DNA from: Acetofilamentum sp. | GTDB taxonomy: Bacteria; Bacteroidota; Bacteroidia; Bacteroidales; JAFGXI01 | DNA length: 13,738 nt | Direction: 5' to 3' | NCBI GenBank assembly: GCA_020720565.1 | Contig: DYOK01000032.1 | Coordinates: 3,479 to 17,216, forward strand | Shown: piece after piece, positions 1-7,666 of the stretch | How positions within the stretch are numbered: position 1 is the stretch's first letter | Layout: every line of letters begins with the position of its first letter | Made by a program: the position numbers and the translations under genes | Notes under the pieces: generated by a model | What the model saw: the letters and a program-made list of their open reading frames with translations, nothing else | The model's database searches: none | What the model was told of the DNA's origin: nothing

Positions 1-19
1 AATTCATAATTCATAATTC
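1..19. repeat. AATTCAT heptad repeat
   Basis: The 7-base unit AATTCAT occurs twice, followed by a partial AATTC, directly before the first gene. Short AT-rich tandem units of this kind are common in Bacteroidota spacers. The window edge cuts it, so the full copy number is unknown. No function is assigned. Confidence 0.6.
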
Positions 20-26
20 TACCACC

Positions 27-539
27 GTGGCTACAAAACTTAAAAATTTATCCTCTTATAACCCCAACACAGTTCCTTCTGCCAAAGAAATGCGATTTGG
101 TATAGCCGTTGCCGATTGGAACGATCAAATTACCTATGCACTGCTCGACGGTGCCATTAAAACACTCAAAAAGCACGGTACACCATCCGACCAAATCATG
201 GTAAAGCATGTACCCGGAACTTTCGAACTGACCTTTGCAGCCAATATTCTAACACAAATGAATGTCGATGCGGTGATTGTACTGGGGTGTGTGATTCAAG
301 GAGAAACCCGACACTTCGACTTTATTTGTCAAGGCGTAACGCAAGGCATTACTCATTTAAATGTCGATGGCGTAATTCCTGTGATTTTTGGCGTTTTAAC
401 CACCGAGAATTTGCAGCAAGCTATCGATAGAGCGGGAGGGAAGCATGGCAACAAAGGCGACGAAGCTGCCGTTACTGCTATAAAAATGGTGGCTCTAAAT
501 AACGATGTCGATCAAGAAATGGAAGACCTGTTTGAATAG
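27..539 (+). CDS. ribH: 6,7-dimethyl-8-ribityllumazine synthase
   Basis: This is the penultimate enzyme of riboflavin synthesis. It condenses 5-amino-6-ribitylamino-uracil with 3,4-dihydroxy-2-butanone 4-phosphate in the cytosol, usually as a pentamer or 60-mer shell. At 170 residues it has normal family length. Visible motifs are the aromatic substrate contact at W31 (ADWN), VPGTFEL at 62-68, the GETRHF segment with the catalytic histidine H96, FGVLTTE at 121-127 and the RAGGKHGNKG phosphate-binding stretch at 135-144. The start is GTG. The frame stays open to the window edge, but the bases upstream are a spacer-type repeat, and MATKLKNLS is the usual way this protein begins in the phylum as I remember it. 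The next gene follows about 16 bases after the stop, suggesting co-transcription. No other riboflavin gene is in view. Confidence 0.95.
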   Translation: MATKLKNLSSYNPNTVPSAKEMRFGIAVADWNDQITYALLDGAIKTLKKHGTPSDQIMVKHVPGTFELTFAANILTQMNVDAVIVLGCVIQGETRHFDFICQGVTQGITHLNVDGVIPVIFGVLTTENLQQAIDRAGGKHGNKGDEAAVTAIKMVALNNDVDQEMEDLFE

Positions 540-555
540 TGCAATTTGCAAGCTG

Positions 556-2181
556 ATGCTCAAAATTCCGAAAATTCATTTTATTACTTTAATTACAGCA
601 TTAATTTTTGTTGTCGAAGCTTGTACCTCCGACAATAAATTACCTGTCGATGTGTTCAGATATAACGAATCGAAAGGAGTAAGTACGCTCGATCCGGCCT
701 TTGCCCGAAGCCAGACTGTGATTTGGCCGGTGAGTCAACTTTATAACGGATTGGTCGAACTCAACGAAGACAATCAAATCGTCCCTTCGATTGCAAAATC
801 TTGGAGTATTTCTGCCGATGCCAGAACCTATACTTTTAATCTGAGAACCGATGTGTCATTCCATCCGCATCAGATTTTTAATTCGAAAACTAGACGAGTC
901 AAATCAAGCGACTTTATCTTTAGTTTTAAACGATTGACCGATTCGCAAACCGCTTCGCCCGGAGCTTGGGTGATGCAATATGTCGATGCCGATACACTCG
1001 ATTCAGGCTTTTGGGCACCAAACGACAGTACTTTAATTATTCAACTTAAAAAGCCGTTTCCTGGTTTTCTGGGAGTTTTAACCATGCCATATTGTGTGGT
1101 TTTAGCACCCGAAGTGGTACGGTATTACGGGCAAGATTACAGAAGCCATCCCATTGGAACTGGGCCGTTCTATCTCAAAAACTGGAGAGAAGGCGAAAAG
1201 TTGGTTTTACGTAGAAATCCCAATTATTTCGAAACCGATGACAAGGGCAATCATTTACCCTATATCGAAGGGATTGCCATAAGGTTTATCACCGACAAAC
1301 AATCGGAGTTTTTAGAGTTCAGAAAAGGTCGACTCGATTTTATTTCGGGGGTTCACCAAAGCTATAAAGACGAGCTTTTGACACACGACGGCGAACTTAG
1401 GGAACGCTATCGAGCTTTAATTACCATGCAAAAAGCGCCCTATCTCAATACCGAATATTTGGGCTTTTTGGTCGATTCGAATTTAAGCCATGTCTCGGAG
1501 AAGTATATCCGAAAAGCCATCAATTTTGGATTCGACCGCAAAAAGATGTTAGCTTTTTTAAGAAATAATATTGGTCGCCCTGCCATCAATGGCTTTGTGC
1601 CTTTTGGCTTGGCTTCGTTCGATACAACATTAATCGGATATCAATATTCTACCGATTCGGCCTTGTATTATCTCAAAAAAGCGGGATTTGCCAATGGGAA
1701 AGGGCTTAATCCCATTGTGTTGACCACCACAAGCGATTATGTCGATTTGTGCGAATTTATTCAGCACGAATTATCCGAAATTGGAATTAAAATCGAAATT
1801 GAAATTAGCTCAGGAGCCACTTTTCGCGACCAAGTCTCGACCTCTAAGTTGGAATTTTTCAGAGGCTCATGGATAGCCGATTATCCCGATGCCGAAAATT
1901 ATCTGTCGCTGTTTTACACCCCCAATCGCTCACCCAAGGGACCCAACAATACACATTTTTCTAATGCTAAATTCGATAATTTGTACCTTAAATCGCTACT
2001 CGAAACCAACGATTCATTGCGCTGGAATTTATATCGGCAGATGGACCGAATTATTTTGGACGAAGCCCCTGTTGTACCTTTATTTTACGACGAAATTGTT
2101 CGTTTTTTTCAGCCCAATGTCAGTGATTTTAAAACCAATGCACTTAATATGTTATTCCTTAAAAAAGTTAAAAAAGAATAA
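556..2181 (+). CDS. Solute-binding lipoprotein, peptide family (SBP_bac_5, OppA/DppA-like)
   Basis: This is the substrate-binding component of an oligopeptide/dipeptide-type ABC importer, expected to be lipid-anchored and periplasmic. I start it at ATG 556. This gives a clean lipoprotein signal: a short basic N-terminus, a hydrophobic stretch at 9-20 and the lipobox V-E-A-C with Cys23. An earlier in-frame ATG at 505 lies inside ribH and would place 17 polar residues before the signal. From Cys23, family hallmarks follow: AKSWSIS (80-86), SDFIFSFKRL, PIGTGPF (199-205) and NPNYF (221-225). The length of 541 is typical. No permease or ATPase genes accompany it, so the transporter partners must be elsewhere, as often happens in this phylum. 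It sits 16 bases after ribH; no functional link to riboflavin is evident. The exact ligand is unknown. Confidence 0.88.
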   Translation: MLKIPKIHFITLITALIFVVEACTSDNKLPVDVFRYNESKGVSTLDPAFARSQTVIWPVSQLYNGLVELNEDNQIVPSIAKSWSISADARTYTFNLRTDVSFHPHQIFNSKTRRVKSSDFIFSFKRLTDSQTASPGAWVMQYVDADTLDSGFWAPNDSTLIIQLKKPFPGFLGVLTMPYCVVLAPEVVRYYGQDYRSHPIGTGPFYLKNWREGEKLVLRRNPNYFETDDKGNHLPYIEGIAIRFITDKQSEFLEFRKGRLDFISGVHQSYKDELLTHDGELRERYRALITMQKAPYLNTEYLGFLVDSNLSHVSEKYIRKAINFGFDRKKMLAFLRNNIGRPAINGFVPFGLASFDTTLIGYQYSTDSALYYLKKAGFANGKGLNPIVLTTTSDYVDLCEFIQHELSEIGIKIEIEISSGATFRDQVSTSKLEFFRGSWIADYPDAENYLSLFYTPNRSPKGPNNTHFSNAKFDNLYLKSLLETNDSLRWNLYRQMDRIILDEAPVVPLFYDEIVRFFQPNVSDFKTNALNMLFLKKVKKE

Positions 2182-2287
2182 TATCTTCAAGCTTTTTTTT
2201 GATTTTAATACGATCAATTTAATTGATTATATGATAATAAATTCGAAGTTCTTAATTACTAGATATTAATACTTTAACTAATTTAAA

Positions 2288-2476
2288 ATGAACAGATTAA
2301 CCATTATTTATATCATAGCCACCGTGTTAACCATAGCTGCTGCTGTGATGCGTTTTTTCGATTTGACCTCATACAGAATTCTATTCTCGGCTGGGATTTT
2401 TTTGGTTGCGCTTTTTCAATATCTTGAAATTGAGAAGCTTAAGCGTGAGAATAAAAATCTAAAATCAAAGAAATAA
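2288..2476 (+). CDS. Small membrane protein with two transmembrane helices
   Basis: A 62-residue protein that I do not recognise as a named family. Two hydrophobic helices are visible at about residues 5-23 and 29-47, followed by a charged tail rich in Lys, Glu and Asn (EKLKRENKNLKSKK) that could form a short cytosolic helix. The start ATG follows an AT-rich spacer without a Shine-Dalgarno sequence, as expected for the phylum. Its stop lies 10 bases before the aldehyde dehydrogenase start, so the two are probably on one transcript. The protein-like hydrophobicity pattern and tight spacing support a real gene. Confidence 0.7.
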   Translation: MNRLTIIYIIATVLTIAAAVMRFFDLTSYRILFSAGIFLVALFQYLEIEKLKRENKNLKSKK

Positions 2477-2486
2477 AAATAATGAC

Positions 2487-3869
2487 GTGAATATTCTAGA
2501 AACAGATTCAAATCGTATCGACGAAATAGTACAATCACAAAGATTGTTTTTTAAATCGGGTCAAAGCACCGAAATCAAATTTAGACTCAGCCAATTAAAA
2601 GTGCTTAAAAAGTTGATTAAGAAAAACGAAATTGCCATTGCAACAGCACTTAAAGAAGATTTAAACAAGTCGTTCGAGGAATCGTTTTTAACAGAAATCA
2701 ATATTGTGTATCAAGAAATTGATTTACACATTAAAAAGCTTAAGCATTGGTCGCGCAAGCAAAGTGTTGCCACGCCTTGGTTTATGTGGCCGTCGAGCTC
2801 ATACACCGAGCCGATGCCTTTGGGAAATACATTAATCATTGCACCTTGGAATTATCCGTTTCAATTGCTGATTAATCCCTTGGTGGGAGCCATTTCTTCG
2901 GGTTGCACAGCCATCTTAAAACCATCGGAATATGCAAATTCAACGGCCTATTTAATGGACAAGTTGATTACTGAGCATTTCGAAACAAATTATATTGCGG
3001 TAATTAATGGAGGCATTCCTACCAATACCTATTTGCTCAATCAAAAATTCGATTTAATATTTTTTACCGGAAGCACCGCAGTAGGTAAAATTGTAGCCCA
3101 ATCTGCAGCTCGTTTCTTGACGCCTACTGTTTTGGAATTGGGCGGAAAGAGTCCGTGTGTGGTCGATCAAACGGCGCAAATCGAAACTGCTGCACGTCGA
3201 ATTGCGTGGGGCAAAACCATCAATGCCGGCCAAACTTGTATTGCCCCCGATTATATTCTGGTACACGAATCGGTTCAAAAATCTTTGATCGAAGCCTTAA
3301 AACATAGCTTAGTTAAATTTTATGGTGAGGATGCCAAACAAAGTGCGTTTTACCCACGAATGATCCACCGCAGAGCTGTCGAACGCATGGATGTTTTTTT
3401 AAAGGAAGGTAAAATTGCGTACGGTGGAACGACCAATGCCAATGAACGCTTTGTCGAACCAACTTTGTTAACTGATATTTTACCAGATGCTAAAGTGATG
3501 CAAGAAGAAATATTTGGTCCGGTTTTGCCAATTCTAACTTATCGAACAATTAAGGATGCTTTGGAAATAATTGAGCAGCACGAGAAACCTTTAGCGTTTT
3601 ATTATTTCGGAAACGATAAATCGGCTAAAACTCTGTTGGGGCAAGTGACTTCGGGCGGTGCCTGCATCAACGATACCATTATGCATATAGCCAACGACCA
3701 TTTGCCTTTTGGCGGTGTTGGCCACAGCGGTAGTGGGAAATATCACGGATACGAAAGTTTTAAAACCTTCAGCCATTTTAGGCCTGTGGTATCGTCGCCA
3801 ACTTATATCGATTTGCCGTTCCGATATCCGCCATTCAAGTACTTCGGTTGGCTAAAAAAGTTGTTGTAG
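2487..3869 (+). CDS. Aldehyde dehydrogenase, class 3-like
   Basis: An NAD(P)-dependent aldehyde dehydrogenase oxidising medium- or long-chain or aromatic aldehydes to acids. At 460 residues, without the longer N-terminus of classes 1 and 2 and with a C-terminus ending RYPPFKYFGWLKKLL, it resembles class 3 (ALDH3/YwdH-like). Catalytic parts are present: PWNYPF with N122, the FTGSTAVG cofactor turn (193-200), the general base E217 in LELGGK, the nucleophile C251 in NAGQTC, and EEIFGP (340-345). The start is GTG 2487. An ATG five bases upstream is out of frame and stops after two codons, overlapping the GTG. The N-terminal IDEIVQSQR region matches where the family normally begins. It converges on the response regulator with 4 bases between stops. 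The physiological substrate cannot be read from the sequence. Confidence 0.9.
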   Translation: MNILETDSNRIDEIVQSQRLFFKSGQSTEIKFRLSQLKVLKKLIKKNEIAIATALKEDLNKSFEESFLTEINIVYQEIDLHIKKLKHWSRKQSVATPWFMWPSSSYTEPMPLGNTLIIAPWNYPFQLLINPLVGAISSGCTAILKPSEYANSTAYLMDKLITEHFETNYIAVINGGIPTNTYLLNQKFDLIFFTGSTAVGKIVAQSAARFLTPTVLELGGKSPCVVDQTAQIETAARRIAWGKTINAGQTCIAPDYILVHESVQKSLIEALKHSLVKFYGEDAKQSAFYPRMIHRRAVERMDVFLKEGKIAYGGTTNANERFVEPTLLTDILPDAKVMQEEIFGPVLPILTYRTIKDALEIIEQHEKPLAFYYFGNDKSAKTLLGQVTSGGACINDTIMHIANDHLPFGGVGHSGSGKYHGYESFKTFSHFRPVVSSPTYIDLPFRYPPFKYFGWLKKLL

Positions 3870-3873
3870 GAGT

Positions 3874-4581
3874 TTATTTGTTTAATCCTATTTCCACAAA
3901 CTTATAGCCCATCCCTTTTACAGTCTGGATGTAGTCGTTGCCAATCACTTCTCTCAACTTTCGGATGTGAACATCGATGGTTCGGTCGCCGACAACCACT
4001 TGGTTGCCCCAAACTTTGAGGTAAATTTGTTCGCGTGTGAACAGTTTCCCCGGTTCGCTAGTCAAAAAGTCGAGCAGTTCAAATTCCTTGCGGGGAATGC
4101 TTATTTCTTTACCTTTAATTTGGATATGATATTGGCTGCGGTCGATAATCAAATCGCCAAATGTTTTAATTTTGGAGTTGGATAGTGAGCCTGAGCTAGT
4201 TTTTCCGCTTCGCTTTAATAACGCTTTGACGCGGCTGAGTAGCAAGCGGGGTTTAATGGGCTTGTTGATATAGTCGTCGGCACCTGCATCAAAACCTGCA
4301 ATTTGAGAATAATCTTCGCCACGAGCAGTTAAAAATGCAATGACAGTTTGGTCTAGCTCGGGTTTTTTACGCAGCACCTCGCACAGCTCAATCCCATCCA
4401 TTTCGGGCATCATCACGTCTAGAATAATAAGGTCTGGCTGAAATTGAGAAACGCTTTCGAGAGCAATTTTGCCATTTGCAGCTGTTTGAACCTGATAGCC
4501 CTCTTTGCTTAGATTATAAGATATAAATTCTAAAATATCATAGTCATCGTCTACCAAAAGAATTTTTTTGTTTTCGTCCAT
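3874..4581 (-). CDS. OmpR/PhoB-family response regulator
   Basis: A two-component response regulator that binds DNA when phosphorylated. The receiver domain covers about residues 5-124, with the acidic pocket D11-D13, phospho-acceptor D55 (ILDVMMPEMDG), switch residue T85 (LTAR) and the conserved K107 (NKPIKP). A serine-rich linker at 127-137 leads to a winged helix (about 140-230) with the typical RKEFELL, VWG and DVHIRKLR signatures and the terminal KGMGYKF hairpin. All phosphotransfer residues are intact. No histidine kinase is adjacent, so it is an orphan in this window. The 123 bases upstream separate it from the protease gene on the same strand. PhoB and RprY-like regulators look alike at this level, so I give no symbol. 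Confidence 0.92.
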   Translation of the reverse strand: MDENKKILLVDDDYDILEFISYNLSKEGYQVQTAANGKIALESVSQFQPDLIILDVMMPEMDGIELCEVLRKKPELDQTVIAFLTARGEDYSQIAGFDAGADDYINKPIKPRLLLSRVKALLKRSGKTSSGSLSNSKIKTFGDLIIDRSQYHIQIKGKEISIPRKEFELLDFLTSEPGKLFTREQIYLKVWGNQVVVGDRTIDVHIRKLREVIGNDYIQTVKGMGYKFVEIGLNK

Positions 4582-4704
4582 TCTGTCAAATTTTAAGGTT
4601 TCCGACCTATTCGTTTTTAAAATGCTGTAAAATACATGTAGATTGTACCTGCAAATTGATAATCAGAATCAAACAAAATCTGTTTATTAAGCCGATTGTG
4701 AATA

Positions 4705-6372
4705 TCAATGCAAAATAACAAACTTCTTTTGAGCTTGCCAATTGGAATTACTAATTTTTAAAACATAAATAGTTGGCTTTAAATCGCCGATGTACACACT
4801 TCGAACCGACGAAGTTCCAGATGATTGCTCCATTCTGACTAATCGACCGCTTAAATCGTATATTCTGATTTCGGAATTAGCTAGTTCTAGAGCGTTGGGG
4901 TGTGCAATATACAGATGTTGATTTGCAGGGGTAGGAAAAACTTTTAATTCGGTGTAGTTTGTTTTGCTACCACATTCGGAATTTTGTTGTCCCGAAATGC
5001 CATCCAATTTAAGCGTTCCAGTTTGTAAAGGGTCGAGCCATGGTTTGAGTTGCTCGTTATTTAATGTTCCGTTCGATGTCCAATGTTTCGAAAATTTTCC
5101 GTAGAAATCGGGGCTATTTTCGTTCGTGCCATCGCAATACGAAGAGCCTGTAGCCAATGTACCAACCAAATAGCCTTGCGAATTAAAAATTGGCGAGCCC
5201 GATGAACCACCTTCTGTAATTCCGTGACCCGATTCGGTTTCAATCCAATGGGTTTCCCAATAGAGCTGATTAGTTTGTTGCCCGTTAGCATCGCATCCAA
5301 GCAAGGGTGCGCTATAAGTTGATATTTTTTTAATGTCGCCGTAGGGATGATGAATACTGACACCACCGCCCGAAATAGTTTGATAATCGGTAGCATCCCA
5401 ACCCGAATAATAAATGTTCCATTCATTGGGAATGGTATCTTTTAGTTTAACTAATCTAAAATCGGAACCCGTATTTCCGGAACGTCTAGCCCAAGCAATA
5501 TTTTGGCATCCAATGATTGATTGACTGTGAATCTCGGCTTCGCTCGATGGCGAAATACAATGGTCCGATTGATAATCGAAGTCGAAGCGCCAATAGTTTA
5601 AGTCTTGATCGGAAGCCATTGTGCCGCAATGTTCTGCTGTTAATACGTATGGTGTTTTGTCTTGTGCTGTATTATTAACAACGGAGCCACTGCAATACGA
5701 ATAACTGTGTCCACTTTGTATAAAAATACGGACGGCACTTTGATCTTCGTTACACCAATCAATTCCTTCGGGGCAAGCCACATTGACTTCGCAAGGCGTC
5801 GATTTTCCGAATCCAGGGCCAGCTCTATCTTTGTAAAAATGGACGGTGCCTTCAAGTTCGAACACGGGAAAAGTGTCGGTAATAGGTCCGTTATATTCGA
5901 GTGTGATGCTTTCGTTTTGGAAGCTTCGGGTGATTACAGATTTTAATATTAACGGCTCGCTTTTGGTCTCATAGTTCCATATTTCGCTTAGATTATTGGA
6001 GTCGTAGAGAAATAGTTTGGAATTTTGCGGTAAAGCTATTGATTTAAACTTTAAAGCAATTTTATAAGCATGTTTGGATCTGATGGTCGTTTTCCAAACC
6101 GTTTGATTTTCTATTTGTCCTAATTCGGACTTAACTTGCTGAGGAAAAATAATGGATAACTCACGTAGACGTGCCACGTTAAGTTGCTGATGTTGATTCC
6201 ATTGAATGGAGTCTTGCGATAATTCGTATTCGAGGTCGAATGGGGTAGACGGCTCGCGAAGTACGTTTGTTTGTCGGGTATTGGAAATAGAAAGAGGCAC
6301 ATTTGTGCTTAGGTTTTGAGCTTGTAAACTAATAGCTAACAAGCCAATAAACCATACAAATGTGCCTCTCAT
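4705..6372 (-). CDS. Secreted lysyl-endopeptidase-like serine protease with T9SS sorting domain
   Basis: An exported trypsin-fold protease, 555 residues. It has a signal peptide (1-18, cleavage after LQA), a propeptide to about residue 185, a catalytic domain of about 190-455, and a C-terminal type A sorting domain of about 475-555 (VFPTPANQ, IYDLSGR, final KKFVILH) that would route it through the type IX system. The catalytic triad is H248 (LTAEHC), D304 (GSDFRLVKL) and S391 (GGSSGSP). The domain matches Achromobacter protease I, as I recall it, including cysteines 194/413, 200/272 and 227/249 in place of its three disulfides, and D422 at its lysine-specificity aspartate. The partner Trp/His pair of that enzyme seems absent (A407 at the His site). 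It starts 18 bases after the HNH-type gene stop. Lys or Arg specificity is inference. Confidence 0.9.
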   Translation of the reverse strand: MRGTFVWFIGLLAISLQAQNLSTNVPLSISNTRQTNVLREPSTPFDLEYELSQDSIQWNQHQQLNVARLRELSIIFPQQVKSELGQIENQTVWKTTIRSKHAYKIALKFKSIALPQNSKLFLYDSNNLSEIWNYETKSEPLILKSVITRSFQNESITLEYNGPITDTFPVFELEGTVHFYKDRAGPGFGKSTPCEVNVACPEGIDWCNEDQSAVRIFIQSGHSYSYCSGSVVNNTAQDKTPYVLTAEHCGTMASDQDLNYWRFDFDYQSDHCISPSSEAEIHSQSIIGCQNIAWARRSGNTGSDFRLVKLKDTIPNEWNIYYSGWDATDYQTISGGGVSIHHPYGDIKKISTYSAPLLGCDANGQQTNQLYWETHWIETESGHGITEGGSSGSPIFNSQGYLVGTLATGSSYCDGTNENSPDFYGKFSKHWTSNGTLNNEQLKPWLDPLQTGTLKLDGISGQQNSECGSKTNYTELKVFPTPANQHLYIAHPNALELANSEIRIYDLSGRLVRMEQSSGTSSVRSVYIGDLKPTIYVLKISNSNWQAQKKFVILH

Positions 6373-6390
6373 TAAAAAAAAGTAAAATTA

Positions 6391-6936
6391 CTATTCTACC
6401 ACAACATGTGCCCAGTTTTCGCCTTTGCGAATTCTGTTCAATTGTGTTTGAGTGATACCATATTTACGAGCTACTTTTGCATAAACTACATCGTCGTTGA
6501 GTAAAGCAGTTTTAATTTCTCTTACTTGCTCAATGTTCAATTTTGAGTTGTAAACCATACCACGTTTGTAGTTAGGATTGGTTTTTTGATGCTCAATCAT
6601 GTCGTCTTTGGTAACCCAAATCAAGTTGTCGGCAGCATTGTGATGCTTTATAAAATCGACATGAACAACGTGTTTGTGTTTTCTGCTAGGTTGCTCAATA
6701 AAGTTTTCGGCAACTAAGCGGTGTAAAGATTTGGTAATTTGTTTACCTCTGTCAGCTGCACGGAAAGAAAAGATTCTGTATCCTTTGCAGTTTGAACCAG
6801 TGATGTATTGCCAGTCACCAGTACGTTTGTGTGTTCTGCGAACACGACCAAGATTTGAGATTTCAAATTTCTGCTCTTTGGTTAAACCTTCAAAATTTAA
6901 AGGTTGCCAATTTTCATTTGCTTTTGAATTTTTCAT
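6391..6936 (-). CDS. Freestanding NUMOD4 / HNH / helix-turn-helix protein
   Basis: A 181-residue protein with three parts. A NUMOD4-like N-terminus (W10 to about 35, with FEISNLGRVRR) comes first. An HNH_3-like segment (72-118) follows: HRLVAENFI, H92-x-D94, N100, NLIWVT with N104, and H116. The C-terminus is a helix-turn-helix (about 135-178, VARKYGITQTQLNRIRKG) ending NWAHVVVE. Such architecture is known from phage and intron homing endonucleases, but nothing here shows an intron, inserted host gene or phage genes. The usual N-H-I-D-G before the first histidine is V-H-V-D-F, so nuclease activity is uncertain. Codon use is distinctive: 7 of 9 glycines are GGT and none of 7 serines is TCG, unlike neighbouring genes, which suggests strong expression. 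A lineage-conserved, domesticated DNA-binding protein is my preferred reading. Confidence 0.75.
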   Translation of the reverse strand: MKNSKANENWQPLNFEGLTKEQKFEISNLGRVRRTHKRTGDWQYITGSNCKGYRIFSFRAADRGKQITKSLHRLVAENFIEQPSRKHKHVVHVDFIKHHNAADNLIWVTKDDMIEHQKTNPNYKRGMVYNSKLNIEQVREIKTALLNDDVVYAKVARKYGITQTQLNRIRKGENWAHVVVE

Positions 6937-7022
6937 TGTACATTAATTTTAAATTGATTCCGTAACAAAGGAAAACATTTTTTTTAATATCCAGCATCTT
7001 AAAAACGATTAATTCGGTTATA

Positions 7023-7030
7023 CAAACGTA
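7023..7030 (-). promoter_or_regulatory. -7 box TACGTTTG upstream of the HNH-family gene
   Basis: On the minus strand this is an exact match to the Bacteroidota -7 consensus TAnnTTTG, about 87 bases before the start codon at 6936. No TTG at the right -33 spacing is seen. One copy of the paired TAATTACGT repeat overlaps it. Confidence 0.45.
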
Positions 7031-7052
7031 ATTAGGTATTATGACGTAATTA
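7026..7052 (-). repeat. Paired 9-bp direct repeat, operator-like
   Basis: The 9-mer TAATTACGT (minus strand) occurs at 7044-7052 and again at 7026-7034, start to start 18 bases apart, roughly two helical turns less three bases. The inner copy overlaps the -7 box of the HNH-family gene and the outer copy lies just upstream, a placement that would suit a dimeric repressor or activator. AT-rich sequence raises the chance of coincidence. Confidence 0.35.
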
Positions 7053-7099
7053 ACATGAAAGACTTAAATAATTAATAGATTATTTGTTTCGGCTGATAT

Positions 7100-7612
7100 T
7101 CATTTAGTTGCGTACTCGTATTGCCATTCTGGATTCTGAATATCTTGTAATAATTTAAAGCACAACTCGCCATAAACCAGATCCGAAATATCTTTTTTAA
7201 TGCCATATTTTGATAAAAATTCGAGCTGTCCTCTGCTTGGGGCATAGGCCAATTGTGCCCAACCTTCGGTATCTTCGCTTCGCTCGTATGGATATTCGGC
7301 GTACTTTAGTTTCCAAATCTGGTCAACAGTTCGCCAATAAACTTGATGTTTTGCCCAAAAATCGAGAGCCTCGGGGTTAGCAAGCGATTCCATTTTGCCA
7401 GCGGCTTGTAGAAAAAACATTTCTTTGCGTAAGGGTGTAAATTCAATTTTACCATCTGATGCAACCTTTGCAATGCCATATCGTACCAAATCGCCTGTTC
7501 CAGAATCGAAAATTTTAAAACCAAAGTAATATTGAGCAGGCGGTATGGGATTGCCACTTTGGCCATAAATACTTTGTGCAAATACGATGAGTATAATAAT
7601 AAGCTTGTACAT
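7100..7612 (-). CDS. Exported protein of unknown function
   Basis: A 170-residue protein that I do not recognise. It begins with a signal peptide (hydrophobic residues 4-15, probable cleavage after SIYG at 17), so the mature form should be periplasmic or secreted. No lipobox, sorting domain or transmembrane segment is seen. The mature part starts proline-rich (NPIPPAQYYFGFKIFD), has a small beta-like section about residues 28-65 and a more helical C-terminal part rich in Trp, Tyr and Glu, containing YGIKKDISDLVYGELCFKLL (134-153). It has its own -7 box 17 bases upstream and is separated by 163 bases from the HNH-family gene, so it is probably a single-gene unit. Confidence 0.7.
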   Translation of the reverse strand: MYKLIIILIVFAQSIYGQSGNPIPPAQYYFGFKIFDSGTGDLVRYGIAKVASDGKIEFTPLRKEMFFLQAAGKMESLANPEALDFWAKHQVYWRTVDQIWKLKYAEYPYERSEDTEGWAQLAYAPSRGQLEFLSKYGIKKDISDLVYGELCFKLLQDIQNPEWQYEYATK

Positions 7613-7629
7613 GTTTTTTTAAATTGTAT

Positions 7630-7637
7630 CAAATTTA
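7630..7637 (-). promoter_or_regulatory. -7 box TAAATTTG for the exported protein
   Basis: An exact TAnnTTTG match on the minus strand, 17 bases before the start codon at 7612. It implies a very short leader of roughly ten bases. No convincing -33 TTG lies 19-21 bases upstream. Confidence 0.45.
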
Positions 7638-7666
7638 ATCATAAAATAGTTATTTTGCACGATTTA

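Noticed and set aside
2213..2227. Perfect 7-bp inverted repeat ATCAATT/AATTGAT after the solute-binding gene
   Set aside because: A one-base centre and a nearly all A-T stem without a following T-tract make it a poor terminator, and such palindromes are expected in AT-rich spacers.
1889..2269. 126-codon plus-strand frame overlapping the end of the solute-binding gene
   Set aside because: Most of it lies in another frame of a well-supported gene, and its tail is translated AT-rich spacer.
4582..4704. Promoter search upstream of the response regulator
   Set aside because: Only imperfect boxes were found, such as TATTTTAC and a TA-AAA-TTTG with wrong spacing five bases from the start; none is good enough to annotate.
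6374..6381. Run of eight A just upstream of the protease start, considered as a phase-variable tract
   Set aside because: Too short, in AT-rich DNA, and not in the coding sequence; nothing shows length variation.
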